Source: Choricystis sp. odSpoLacu1
Lineage: Eukaryota; Chlorophyta; Trebouxiophyceae
Assembly (NCBI GenBank): GCA_958009055.1
Contig: OY253654.1
Location: 806,001-870,000 of the forward strand
DNA length: 64,000 nt
Direction: 5' to 3'
The notes below the pieces were generated by a model. It saw only the letters and a list, made by a program, of their open reading frames with translations. It had not been told where the DNA came from and ran no database searches. Every line of letters starts with the position of its first letter. Position 1 is the stretch's first letter. The translations under genes and the position numbers were made by a program. This document shows positions 1-10,035 of this stretch, piece after piece.

Positions 1-120
1 TGCCCCGCGCGCCGCGGCGAAAGCGCGCACGCCAATCCCTCGATTGGCGATCCCTCAACCCACCCCCCAACCGAACCGCCCTCTTTCCCACACACACACA
101 CACCACACACATCCATCCAG

Positions 121-882
121 TCTTCTCCGCCTTTGCCGACGCTGGCGTCGAAGTCCGCTCCTACGACGCTTTAAACCACGGCGCCAACCCGCTCACCCGC
201 GCCAACGACCGCGCCTTCATCCCCTCCTTCTCCTGCCTCGTGGACGACTTGCGCACCGTGCTGGCGACGGCGGCGTCCACCCACCCGCGCACGCCCCTGT
301 TTGTGGGGGGGCACTCGATGGGAGGGCTGGTTGCACTTCACGCTGCTCTAGGCACGCTCGCCACCCCGGCCGCCCCTCCCCCCCCCCCCCCTCACCGGCC
401 TCCTCCTCTCCTCCGCCGCCATCGACGTCGATTGGACGCTGACCTTGAGGCTGCAGGCGCCCATTGGAGGGTTGATGGCGGCCCTGGTGCCAAGGGCGCG
501 CATCGTCCCTGGTGTCCCTGTCGACTGCATTTCCCCCGACCCCGCCTGCGTCGCCGCCTACGTGGCCGACCCGCTCAACCTGCCGGGCAATGTGCGCGCC
601 CGCACCGCCAACGAGGTGTTGAAAGCGTTTCGCGCCGCGAGCGCGACGCTGGCGGCGCGCGGCGGGTTGAAGAGTCCGCCCGTGCTTGCCATCCACGGGG
701 ACGCAGACAGGTGCACGTCGATGCCGGCTGCGAAGCGGTTGGTTGACGCGGCAGCGGATGGGCGGATGGAGGTGTTTGAGGGGGGGTACCATGAGCTTCT
801 GCACGGTGAAACACGCGAGCGCGCGGTGCGCGTGTGCCTGGACTGGCTGCTGGCGCGTGCAGCAGGGGAGAGCAAGATGTAG
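121..882 (+). CDS. alpha/beta hydrolase, monoacylglycerol-lipase-like (3' part)
   Basis: Partial gene; earlier exons lie outside the window. Positions 1-120 look like the end of an intron (pyrimidine-rich, closing with ...CATCCAG), and the visible exon opens with a strand segment reading FSAFADAGVEVRSYDALNHG. The nucleophile elbow GHSMGG (Ser codon 315-317), the acid-loop motif HGDADRCTS and the C-terminal GGYHELLHG (catalytic His) give a Ser-Asp-His triad typical of the serine-aminopeptidase-like / monoacylglycerol lipase group, which hydrolyses acylglycerol or lysophospholipid esters. The frame changes at a run of 14 C (378-391). Upstream and downstream halves both match the fold, so this is probably an assembly indel. 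Stop TAG at 880-882. It converges on the SulP gene, leaving only 90 bp between the stops. Substrate cannot be deduced. Confidence 0.75.
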
Positions 883-972
883 AGAGAAAGTGTGTGTACG
901 AAAAAGCAGCGTGATTTATTTTTGATTGGTTGCTATGGCCGAAAAATAACACAAAAAACCATTTCTCTCTCG

Positions 973-3853
973 TCACGCCGCGCTCCTCTCCAGCACCTCC
1001 AGCGCGTGCTGCCCCGCCGCCACTTCGGCCGCCAGCAACGCTTTCAGCAGCTGCACCGCGCACGCGGGCTCCCGGGCCTCCAGCTCGGCCAGGGCGGACC
1101 GACGCAGGATGCCGACGGTCGCGCCGGTCGGCGGCGCCGCGCGCGCAGCGCCACGCCGCGGCGCGCCGCTGAAAAACTCGGGCGACCCCACCACGGACCC
1201 CGGGCCGTAGCGGAAGGTGCGGGGGGCGGGTGGAGGCGCCAGGTCGGGGGGCAGGGAGAGGGTGGGGAGCTTGCCGGTTGCAGTGGTGGTGGACGCCCCG
1301 AGCAGGTCGGCTGTGACTTCAACCGTCCCTCCCACCACCACCCACAACTCGTCCGCTGCATCCCCCGGCGCGTACAGCGCCTCCCCCGACGGCAGCACGC
1401 GCACAATGACGCGGCGGGCGGCGACGGTGGCGGCCGCGACGGCGGCGGCGTCGCCGCCCGCGGCTGCCGCGAGCGCGGCCGCGACGTCGGCCGGCGTCGA
1501 CGCGGCGGTCGGGCGCGCGCGCGCGGTGGCAGCACACGGGCGGCCCGCAACACCGTCAGAAACGCTTCCTCGGCCGCGTAGACGGCGTCGTCGACAGAAG
1601 CGTAGGCGGTGAGGGCACCCGATCCCGGGTCGGGGGGGGGGGGGCGGCGACAGCGCGGCCGCGGGGGCGAGCGAAAAGCCGTGGCCCGCCAACAGCCGCG
1701 CCGCCCGCCGCGAACGCAGGCCGCACACGACCAGGGTGACGCCCGCGGACGCGCAACGGCGGGCCAGGCCGGCAAAGCTGGCGGCCGCGGTGGCGTCCAG
1801 CCCCTTGCAGCGGCCGAAGTCGAGGAGGAGGAAGGCAGGGACGGCGGCACGCGCCGCCGCGAGCGGCGTGTGTGACCGTGGCGCGGCGTCGTCCGCGTCG
1901 CGGGCAGCCGCCAGGGCGTCCGCGACGGCGCCCACACGCTTGCTGATGGCCAGGGCCGACCCAAAAAAGACGTAGCCGTCCACCGAGACGCAAGCCCAGC
2001 GGTCGGCGAGGGCGGCGAGGGCGTCACGCTCCGCGCGCGGCCGGGCGGCGCCCGCGCGGGAGGGGACGACCGAGAACGCGGTCACCGTGGTGCGCGCAAA
2101 GCGGACGGCAAAGGCGGCGGCCGAGGCGACGATGCCCAAACCGATGCCGGCGCCCAGGCCGAGCGTGGTGACAGCCAAGAAAGTGGCAACAAGCTGGGCG
2201 TACTCTCCACCCCCCACTTTGTGGCGTGCGTGCACGAGCCACTCGAGCAGGATGTCCACACCAAACAGCACGATCAGCGAGCCAAAGAAGAAGGAGGGGA
2301 GCAGGGGGACGGGGGACACGGGCAGCAGGAAGGCGGCGGCGAGGGAGGCGGAGATGATGTAGCCATGGATTCTGTGGAGTGGGGGGTGGGTTGACAGTGA
2401 GTGTCAAAAAACGTGGCTTCTCAACGTCTCTCCTCCCCGACGGCGCCCAAAACACGCACACACCCCAAACTCACCTGTGCGTGACGCCCGCCCGCATGGA
2501 GAACAGGGTGGCGGAAAAGATGTAGGACCCAGTGAGCCCGGCGCCCGCTGCCCCCGACACGATGTTGCTGACCCCGATCGCGGCCAGCTCTGTGTCGATG
2601 TCCAGCGCCGGCACGTCAGACAGCAGGGCACACACATCCAGGCACGACCCAAAGATGACGACGCAGGCCAGGGCGATGGCGCGCGGGGCCTGGGCGGCGG
2701 CGGCGGACCAGAGGATGGCGCCTTCTGCCGGGTCGAACAGTTCGTACACCCTCCAAAACGGGGCGGGCAGTTCGGGGGGGAGCACCCAGCCCGCGGTGCG
2801 CGCGTCATCCAGGGACGCGCCGGCAGCGGCCAACACTGCATAGAAAGCGACGGGGATGGCGATGATGGCGGCGGGCAGGGCGGCGGGGTGGCGGCAGCGC
2901 TTGATGACGATGAAGAGGAACGCGGCAGAGGCCGCGCACGCGGCCACAGGGCCGGCCGCGTGGGATGGATCGTGCACACACTCCCGCCACCCGTCCAGCG
3001 TGGAGAGGTCGAAGCCTGAGGACAGGGTCAGGCCGGCCGTGACGCAGAAGAGGCCCACGTAGGCCAGGTACCCGCCCACCACCGGCAGCGGAATGTTTTG
3101 CACGGCCGACGCGGCCTTGGCCCGCCCCAGCACGATCAGCGCCCCCCCCACAAACACGGTGGCCAGGGCCAGCGTGGCCAGGGCGGTGGCCACGGTGGCT
3201 GCGCGGGGGGCGTGGGCGGCCTCGGCGCGGCGCGCGATGTCGGTCGTCATGGACGACAGCACGACCAGTCCGATGTCCTGCACCTGCCCCACCGCGAACG
3301 GCAGGGACGACCTCAGCGTGAACACCAGCTGGTGCAGGGCGGACGACAGGAAGGCCAGCTTGCAGATGGCGCCCAGGGTGGGGGCGTAGACGGCGGCGGG
3401 GTAGGCGACGAACGAGAACGAGACCATGGTGGGGAGGCAGACAACGGCCTGGATCAAGCCGTACGTGATGCCCAGCCCCAGGGAGGATTGGGCAGGGGTG
3501 GAGGCGGGCGCCACCACCGGCCTGTCCACGAGGAAGAAGGCGTCCCCATCGGACGTGAAGGGCGGGGACGACGGCACCGGCGACGCAAGGCCTGCCGGCG
3601 CGTCGAGGGAGACCCGCCGCCGCAGGGGGGGCGCCTCCGCGTCGGCCGGGGACGAGGTGGCGTCACCACCATCCCCGGTCTGCGTGACCAGGGGCGCTGC
3701 CACTCTGGGCAGCAGGTAGGGAAACGGGGACCCGACAATGGACGACGCGTGCTGCTGCGCTGGGTCGGCGCCGTGCCGGCGCGGCGCGGCCAGCGAGGCG
3801 GACGCTTGGCGGGGGCGGACACTGGGGAACAGAGGTTCGTTGGGGTCGCCCAT
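973..3853 (-). CDS. SulP-family anion transporter with STAS and cyclic-nucleotide-binding-like domains
   Basis: Two exons: 3853-2475 and 2371-973 (intron 2372-2474, GTGAGT...CAG). Exon 1 has a hydrophilic, Pro/Ser-rich N-terminus followed by many hydrophobic segments of the SLC26/SulP permease core (e.g. GLGITYGLIQAVVCLPTMVS, FGSCLDVCALLSDVPALDID, IGVSNIVSGAAGAGLTGSYI). Exon 2 finishes the membrane domain, then has a STAS-like domain (FLLLDFGRCKGLDATAAASF) and a C-terminal cNMP-binding-like fold (GEALYAPGDAADELWVVVGG and FRYGPGSVVG). This order is shared with fungal vacuolar SulP proteins of the YGR125W type, some linked to basic amino acid storage, so sulfate is not a safe substrate guess. 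Two compensating frame changes sit at a 13-G run (1632-1644) and a (GC)n run (about 1513-1526); the frame between them reads YASVDDAVYAAEEAFLTV, a sensible linker. About 925 aa. Start MGDPNEPLF chosen; an in-frame ATG further upstream would add about 56 low-complexity residues. Confidence 0.85.
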
Positions 3854-4097
3854 GGGCGCTGCTAGCTGCTGGAGAGAGGGAGGCGGGGGGGGCGGGGGCT
3901 GGGCGCGCCGAGCGGCGGTGGCACATGCGAAGGTGTGCCTAGGTCGGCGTGGTCCCAGCAACCCCTCAAACCTTGCTCTCTCACGCGCTTCCTCACTCCA
4001 GAAAAAAAAAACACGCCACACGCTTCGCCTGGTTTCATCGACTCGTTTGCTTGCACTGGACGTTTTCTTTTTTCACCCCCCCCCCCCCCCCCTTACT

Positions 4098-5069
4098 CTA
4101 CCGCTGCAGCCGCCACACCGTCACCCCCGGAAACAGGCGCCCCAGCGCCTCCTTGTCCAGCCTGCCCTCCACCCCCACCGCCGCCGTCACGTCCAGGGAG
4201 GTGAGGTGGGGGCAGCCAGCCGCAATGGCGCCTAACCCCGCGTCCGTGACGCCGCGGGAACCGTGCAGGGAGAGGGAGGTGAGACTCGGGCACGCGGCCC
4301 CCAGCGCGCGCGCGGTCTCGTCCCCCACGCCCGGCACCCAGGCGGCGCCCAGGGAGGCGAGGGCAGGGGTGGCGCGTGCCCAGGCTGCGGCCGCGGCGTC
4401 AGACACGGCGCGCGCGCCACAGATGTCGAGGGACGTGAGGGAGGGGCACGCCGTCGCGAGCGCGCCCAACGCCTCATCCCCCACCGCCTCCACCGCGTAC
4501 GCTGTCAATTGTTTGAGGTGGGGCAGCTTGCTCACAGCGGCCGCCAGGCCTGCGTCCGTCAGCTTCTTGGCTCGTGTCACATCGAGGTGGGTGAGCAGGG
4601 GGCACCCCTCCGCAGCCGCCAAGAGGCCACCATCCTCAATGCCGATGCAGCCCGACAGGTTAAGCGTGGTCAAAGCACTGAAGCCGCCGGTGCCAATTAA
4701 ATAGAGGGAGTCGCGGAGGGCAGGGGTCCAATAAAGAGACAGAGTGCGCAGCGCGGGCCCTCCGCGCGCCAGCAGCGCGGCCACCGTCGTGTCTGCCAGC
4801 CCTTCACACCCGTCCAGGCGCAGGGAGTGCAGGCCGCGTGCAGAGGCGGCCAGGGCGGCCGTGACGTCTGGAGTCAGCGCGTCGCGCGGCGCAAACTCGA
4901 GGTGCAGGTCTCGCAGCGCGGCGCGCGCGGGGGGGGAAGCGGCCGCCCAGGTTTGCAGGGCGGACGGCACTGCATCGCCAGCCGCGTGCAGCAGGGTATG
5001 GGGAGGTGGGTCGGCGGTGGAGGTGGGTTGGTCAGAAGGAGGCAGGGCGGCCGCATCGGTGTCGGCCAT
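4098..5069 (-). CDS. leucine-rich repeat protein (AMN1/F-box-LRR type repeats)
   Basis: Single exon, 323 aa. From about residue 75 to the C-terminus it contains at least seven cysteine-type LRRs, e.g. LRTLSLYWTPALRD, LTTLNLSGCIGIEDGGLLAA, LTHLDVTRAKKLTDAGLAAA, LTSLDICGARAVSDAAAAAW, LTSLSLHGSRGVTDAGLGAI and LTSLDVTAAVGVEG. The 'xLxxLxLxxCxxIxDxGLxxL' pattern is that of AMN1 and F-box/LRR substrate receptors. No F-box is clear in the first 70 residues, which are Ala/Pro-rich, so an SCF adaptor role is possible but not shown. No signal peptide or membrane segment. The ATG gives MADTDAAALP and is the only sensible start. No intron and no frame break. Confidence 0.85.
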   Translation of the reverse strand: MADTDAAALPPSDQPTSTADPPPHTLLHAAGDAVPSALQTWAAASPPARAALRDLHLEFAPRDALTPDVTAALAASARGLHSLRLDGCEGLADTTVAALLARGGPALRTLSLYWTPALRDSLYLIGTGGFSALTTLNLSGCIGIEDGGLLAAAEGCPLLTHLDVTRAKKLTDAGLAAAVSKLPHLKQLTAYAVEAVGDEALGALATACPSLTSLDICGARAVSDAAAAAWARATPALASLGAAWVPGVGDETARALGAACPSLTSLSLHGSRGVTDAGLGAIAAGCPHLTSLDVTAAVGVEGRLDKEALGRLFPGVTVWRLQR

Positions 5070-5297
5070 TGCTGCAGGCGCGCTCTGGCGCGGCGCCCGT
5101 CCTGCCCGCGCCTCAGCAAGATTGGTGGTGTGTGTGAGTGTACGTACAAATGGCGTGCGTTTTTAGGGTAACAGGGGTTGTGGGAGGAGGAGAAAAAAGC
5201 AAAAAACAAAAACGTTCATGCTTGTGGGAAAGCAAAAAAGAAAAACCAAGCCAAAAAAAACAAGGCCGGCCCTAGCCGTGAGACGCACCGTGCACCA

Positions 5298-6267
5298 TCA
5301 AAACCGGTCCTTCAAGTTGTCCAGCTCAGCGATCAGGGCGTCCACCCGGGCCGTCACCCGGGACGACGGCTCCGCCGCTTCGCGCCTGTAAACTGGCGCG
5401 GCGGCAGCAGCGCGGGGCATGAACGCCGCCACACTGCCCGACGCGGCCGACCGCGGCAGTGGCGCCATCACAGCCGCGACGGCGGCCACGTGGTGGGCGG
5501 CAGCCGCGGCAGCCGCTTTGCCCTCGCGCCGCGGCGACGGCGTCAGCACGGTGCGCACGCGCGCGGCGAGCGCGGTCGCGCGGCGGCGGCGGGGCGAGGG
5601 GGAGGAGGAGGGGGTGGGGGAGGAGGAAGGGTTGGCCGCCGCGGCGGCAGCAGCCGCGGCAGCCCGGCGCTGCGACGGCGGCGGCACCGCCAGCCGCTGC
5701 GACGGCAACGGCTCACACAGCGGCGCGGGCGCAGGCACAGGCGCCGCTACCACCACCACGCTCTTCTTGTCACCCGTCCGCTGCGCCACACGCGCCACCG
5801 CCGTCACCACCGCCGCCAGCAGCGCCGCCGCCAGCGCAGCGCCCGCGGTGGTGGGGGTACCGCCCGCAGCCGTCGCAACCACCCGCCAGGCCGTGTCGAC
5901 CACGCTCTCGGCGTTGCTGCCTCCCAGCATGAATGCAGCGACGTTGGTGCGCACTGGCGGCGGCGGCGGCGCCCACAGGGCGGGCACGGGGGGCGGCGTT
6001 GGCAACGACGCGGCAACGCGCGCAGTCAGCGACGGCGGCGGCGGCGCGGGGGCCGCCCACGCGAACCGAACCGCCCACGCCAGGCACGCGGCCAGCACGG
6101 CGGCAGCGCCCATGACCAGGATGCCGGCCGCCACGACGGTGGAGGGGGGGGGCGGTGGTGGTGGCAGCAGCAGAACGCGATTTGGATGCGGCCGTGCGCT
6201 CGCGCGGCGCGGGGGGCGGCAGCGTGAGAGCCGGTGCGGACGTTGTGACACGCGAACGCGTGCGCAT
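5298..6267 (-). CDS. unknown alanine/proline-rich membrane protein
   Basis: Not recognised. The downstream frame carries two hydrophobic segments: one around MGAAAVLAACLAWAVRFAWA and one around AGAALAAALLAAVVTAVARV. These are followed by a basic, low-complexity (Ala, Ser-Pro, Arg) tail and a short charged C-terminus (VDALIAELDNLKDRF). The proposed start (ATG at 6265-6267, MRTRSRVTTS) is in another frame and joins the main frame at a run of nine G on the plus strand (6144-6152), like other frame breaks in this window. Without it the gene would start at the internal Met at about 6112. A coding gene is supported by a 270-codon open stretch and two plausible membrane helices; the length of the N-terminus is uncertain. 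It is divergent from the IleRS gene. Confidence 0.45.
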
Positions 6268-6775
6268 CGGTGTCGACTTTTATGTCTGTGGACGAGGGGA
6301 GGAGGAGGAGGGATGGTGAGGGCGCCGGGGCCACGAGAAATCGCCAACCGCCACCCCATGCGAGCGACCGCACCACACGCCACAGCAGCCCACCACCGCG
6401 AAACGCTGGCCACTAAGCCAGGGTCGACGCACTTTGCGATGATGAGCTGGGGCGGCGCGGGCGTGGGCGCGCTTTTTGTGGGGGGCTTTGTGAAGAGCTG
6501 CGCTGCACTATCGTTTTCTCGGTCGAGCGACGCGAAAAAGAACGAGGCCACGACACGCGTTGGCCTCCACCACTCTCTGCGAGCGAAACGCGAGGGCCTC
6601 TCCCCGCATCCCCGCGCATTCTGCTGCGCGCACACCCACACTCCCCTCTCACCGCCCACTCCGGCCCCCTCTCCCCCAGGCGGCCGAGCGTTCGGGCACC
6701 GCGCACACACCGCGCCGGCCGCCCCCTCTCTGCACCACGCTCTCTTCCGCGGCCCACGCCCTGGCGCGCGCCACC
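6268..6775. promoter_or_regulatory. intergenic region between divergent genes (5298-6267 and IleRS)
   Basis: About 508 bp separate the start of the unknown minus-strand membrane protein from the ATG of the isoleucyl-tRNA synthetase. It presumably carries both promoters. No TATA box, repeat or RNA gene was recognised. It is CT-rich just before the IleRS start (GCGCCACCATGCG, a good initiation context). Confidence 0.35.
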
Positions 6776-9700
6776 ATGCGGGCCCTGACGACGTCGTTGC
6801 CTGCGTCGCGGCCGCCCGTGAGGAGGGTGGTGGCCCCCGCGCCTCCGCGCCCGCACGCGACGGCGCCGCCGCTCCGCCACGTGGCCGCAGCAGCCGCGCC
6901 CCCGCCGACCGGCACGACCACCGCGCCCCCCGCCAAATCCGCCAAGAAGGGTAAAAAGCGTAGCGACAAGCCGGACGACGACGATGGCCCCTACCGGACG
7001 ACCGTGCTGCTGCCTGCGACCGAGTTTTCGATGCGGGCAAACTCGACAGTCACCGAGCCTGCGCTCCAAGCGTGGTGGCGGGACGGACGGTTGTATGAAA
7101 CGTTGCTGGAGAGCAACGAGGCCAAGGGAGGCACAACTTTCACGCTGCACGATGGCCCCCCCTACGCGAACGGCGACGCCCACCTCGGCCACGCGTTAAA
7201 CAAGTGCTTAAAATCCTTCGCCGTCAACTGGGCCCTGGCCACCGGCCGCGTGGCACGCTACGTGCCCGGGTGGGACTGCCACGGCCTGCCGATCGAGCTG
7301 AAAGTGTTGCAGAGCCTGAGTTCGAAAGAGCGCCAAGCGCTAACCCCCGCCACGCTGCGCGCGCGCGCGCGCGCGAGTTTGCGACCGCCACCGTCGCCGC
7401 CCAGTCAGCCCAGTTTCAGAGGTATGGCGTGCTGGGGGAGTGGGGGCAGCCCTACCTGACCCTGGACGCTGCGTATGAGGCGGCTCAGTTGCGTGTGTTT
7501 GGTGCTTTAGCCCTCAAGGGCCACGTCTACCGCGGCCGCAAACCCGTGCACTGGTCCCCCTCCTCCCGCACCGCGCTGGCCGAAGCGGAGCTGGAGTACC
7601 CCGACAACCACGTCTCGCGCAGTGTGTGGGTGGCGCTGGCGTTGGTGGGGGGCGGGCCGCCGTCTGCGGCGGGCGCGTCGCTCGCTGTGTGGACGACCAC
7701 CCCCTGGACTCTGCCCGCCAATGCAGCGGTGGCGGTCAATCCGAGGCTGCCGTACGCGGTGGCTGTGGGCGCGCAGAGCGGGCGGCGCCTGGTGGTGGCG
7801 GTTGATCGTGTTGAGGCGCTGGCCGACAAGATCGGTGAACCCCTGACGATCGAGGACACATTCCTCGGCGCCGCCCTGGATGGCGCCACGTACGCGCCTC
7901 CCCTGCCGTCTGCGGATGGTGCCTCCGCCCCCCCTCGCCCCGTCGTGGCGGGTGGGGAGTACATCACTGCTGATTCCGGCACAGGGCTCGTCCACACCGC
8001 GCCGGGGCACGGCGCGGACGACTACGCCACCGGCCTCAAGCACGGCCTCCCCCTCCTCTCCCCCGTGGATGATGCGGGCCGGTTCACGGAGGAGGCGGGA
8101 CCCGGGTTGGCGGGGCTGGCCGTGCTGACGGACGGAAACGCTGCGGTGATTGAATCCCTCACCTCCACTGGCGCCCTCCTGTCAGAAGAAGCCTACGGCC
8201 ACAAGTACCCCTACGACTGGCGCACCAAGAAGCCCACCATCTTTCGGGCGACGGACCAGTGGTTTGTCAGTGTGGCCGGGTTTCGGGAGGCGGCGTTGGA
8301 CGCGGCAGCGCAAGTCGAGTGGATCCCACCCACCGGCGCGCGCCGCATCGCCACCATGATTGAAGGCCGGGCCGACTGGTGCATCTCGCGGCAGAGGGCG
8401 TGGGGCGTGCCCATCCCCGTGCTGTATCGGAAGGATGGGGGGGAGCCGCTGCTGACGGAGGAGAGTGTGGAGCACATCGCGTCGTTGGTGGCGACCCAGG
8501 GATCCGACATCTTTTGGTCGGCGTCTGTCGCCGACCTGCTGCCTCCCTCGCTGGCCGCCCACGCGGACGACTACGAGAAACGCATCGAAACCATGGACGT
8601 GTGGTTTGACTCGGGCAGCAGCTGGGCGGGCGCGATGGGGGCGCGCGGCATCGATGTGCCTGTCGACCTGTACCTCGAAGGCTCCGACCAGCACCGCGGC
8701 TGGTTCCAGTCGTCCCTGCTGACCCATGCCGCCACCCGGGGGGGCGCCCCCTACAGGACGGTGCTGACGCACGGTTTTGCGCTGGATGAGAAAGGCAACA
8801 AGATGTCCAAGAGTGTGGGGAATGTGATCGACCCGCGCGTCGTGGTGGAAGGCGGCAAAGACGCCAAGAAGCAGCCGCCCTATGGAGCCGACGTGCTGCG
8901 CCTGTGGGTGGCGTCCGTCGACTACACGGGCGACGTGAGTGTGGGGCCGACCGTGCTGGCGCAGGCGGGGGACGCGTACCGGAAACTGCGCGGCACGCTG
9001 CGCTTTGTGCTGGGCAACCTGCATGATTTCGATCCCAAGGTCGACGCCGTCCCCTACGCCTCCCTGCCTTTAACTGATCGCTACGCCCTGGCGCGGCTGG
9101 CGGCGACGTTGACCGACGTGGCGGCCGCATACGACTGTTACTCGTATTCGCGCGCGGTCGCGTCCATCCAACGCTTCGCCACGTCCGACCTATCCAACTG
9201 GTACCTGGACGCCGCCAAGGACAGGCTGTACATTCAGGCGCCAACGTCTCACTCGCGGCGGGCGTGCCAGACCGTGCTGGCGGCGGTGGCGCGTGGATTG
9301 GTGGGCGCGCTGCTGCCGATCACGCCCCACCTCGCAGAAGACGCGTGGCGCCACATCCCGTGGCGACAGGAAGGGGCCGTCCCCGTGGGGGACCGGCCCC
9401 CCACGTCCTCTGCGTTTGCGGCGGGGTGGGCGGCGCCCGACCCGCAGTGGAGTGACGGGTTGAGTGGCGACGACGCGGCCGCCGTCGCAGCTGCCCTCGA
9501 CGTCCGCACAGAAGTCAACGCCGCCCTGCAAGCCGCCCAGCGGGCGGGCATTGTGGGCGCCTCCCTGGACGCGCGGGCGGTGGTGTGGTGTGAGAGTGAG
9601 GCGACGCGGTCCGCGCTGGCGCGGCTGCAGGCGGCTGACAACGGCGCCGACGCGCTGCGTTATTGTTTTATTACCTCCAGTGTGGCCCTCGCCGACGACG

Positions 9701-9918
9701 AGACCGCCGCCTCCTCCCTGCCCCACACCACGGCCGCCGACCTGCCGGCCGCGGGGCGGGTGGTGGTGGGCGTGGACAGGGCGGACGGCGCCAAGTGCGA
9801 GCGCTGCTGGGCGTTCTCGCCCGCCGTCGGCGCGCATGCGCACCACCCCACGCTGTGCGAGCGGTGTGCGCCGGTTGTGGTGGCGGGAGGGATGGAGGCG
9901 GCGCCAGGTGCGGCGTGA
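6776..9918 (+). CDS. ileS: isoleucyl-tRNA synthetase, bacterial type, probably organellar
   Basis: Class I aminoacyl-tRNA synthetase that charges tRNA-Ile. It starts MRALTTSLPA with an Arg/Ala/Pro-rich, acid-poor leader of about 60 residues, suggesting plastid and/or mitochondrial targeting. The HIGH-type motif lies in GPPYANGDAHLGHAL, the editing (CP1) domain contains VWTTTPWTLPAN, then come CISRQRAWGVPIPV, the tRNA-contact loop FDSGSSWAGAMG, and the KMSKS loop in GNKMSKSVGNVIDP. The C-terminus has two Cys pairs, CERC...CERC (CERCWAFSPAVG ... HPTLCERC), the zinc-binding end of bacterial IleRS. No intron. One frame change occurs in a (GC)n run at about 7356-7375, where an extra GC unit explains the shift; coding is continuous on both sides. 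Stop at 9916-9918. Cytosolic eukaryotic IleRS lacks this C-terminal zinc region, so an organellar origin is favoured. Confidence 0.95.
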
Positions 9919-10035
9919 GAGAGAGTGGGGAGTTGTGGAGTGTCAAAACCAGTCGCGGTGAAAAAAACACTCTCTGCCGGCCTTTTCTTTGCGGACACGC
10001 GTTTCTCTCGCTCTCCGCGCACACACACACACGCA

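Noticed and set aside
6560..6775. Upstream in-frame extension of the isoleucyl-tRNA synthetase
   Set aside because: No ATG there; the ATG at 6776 has a good context (GCGCCACCATG) and begins a transit-like leader.
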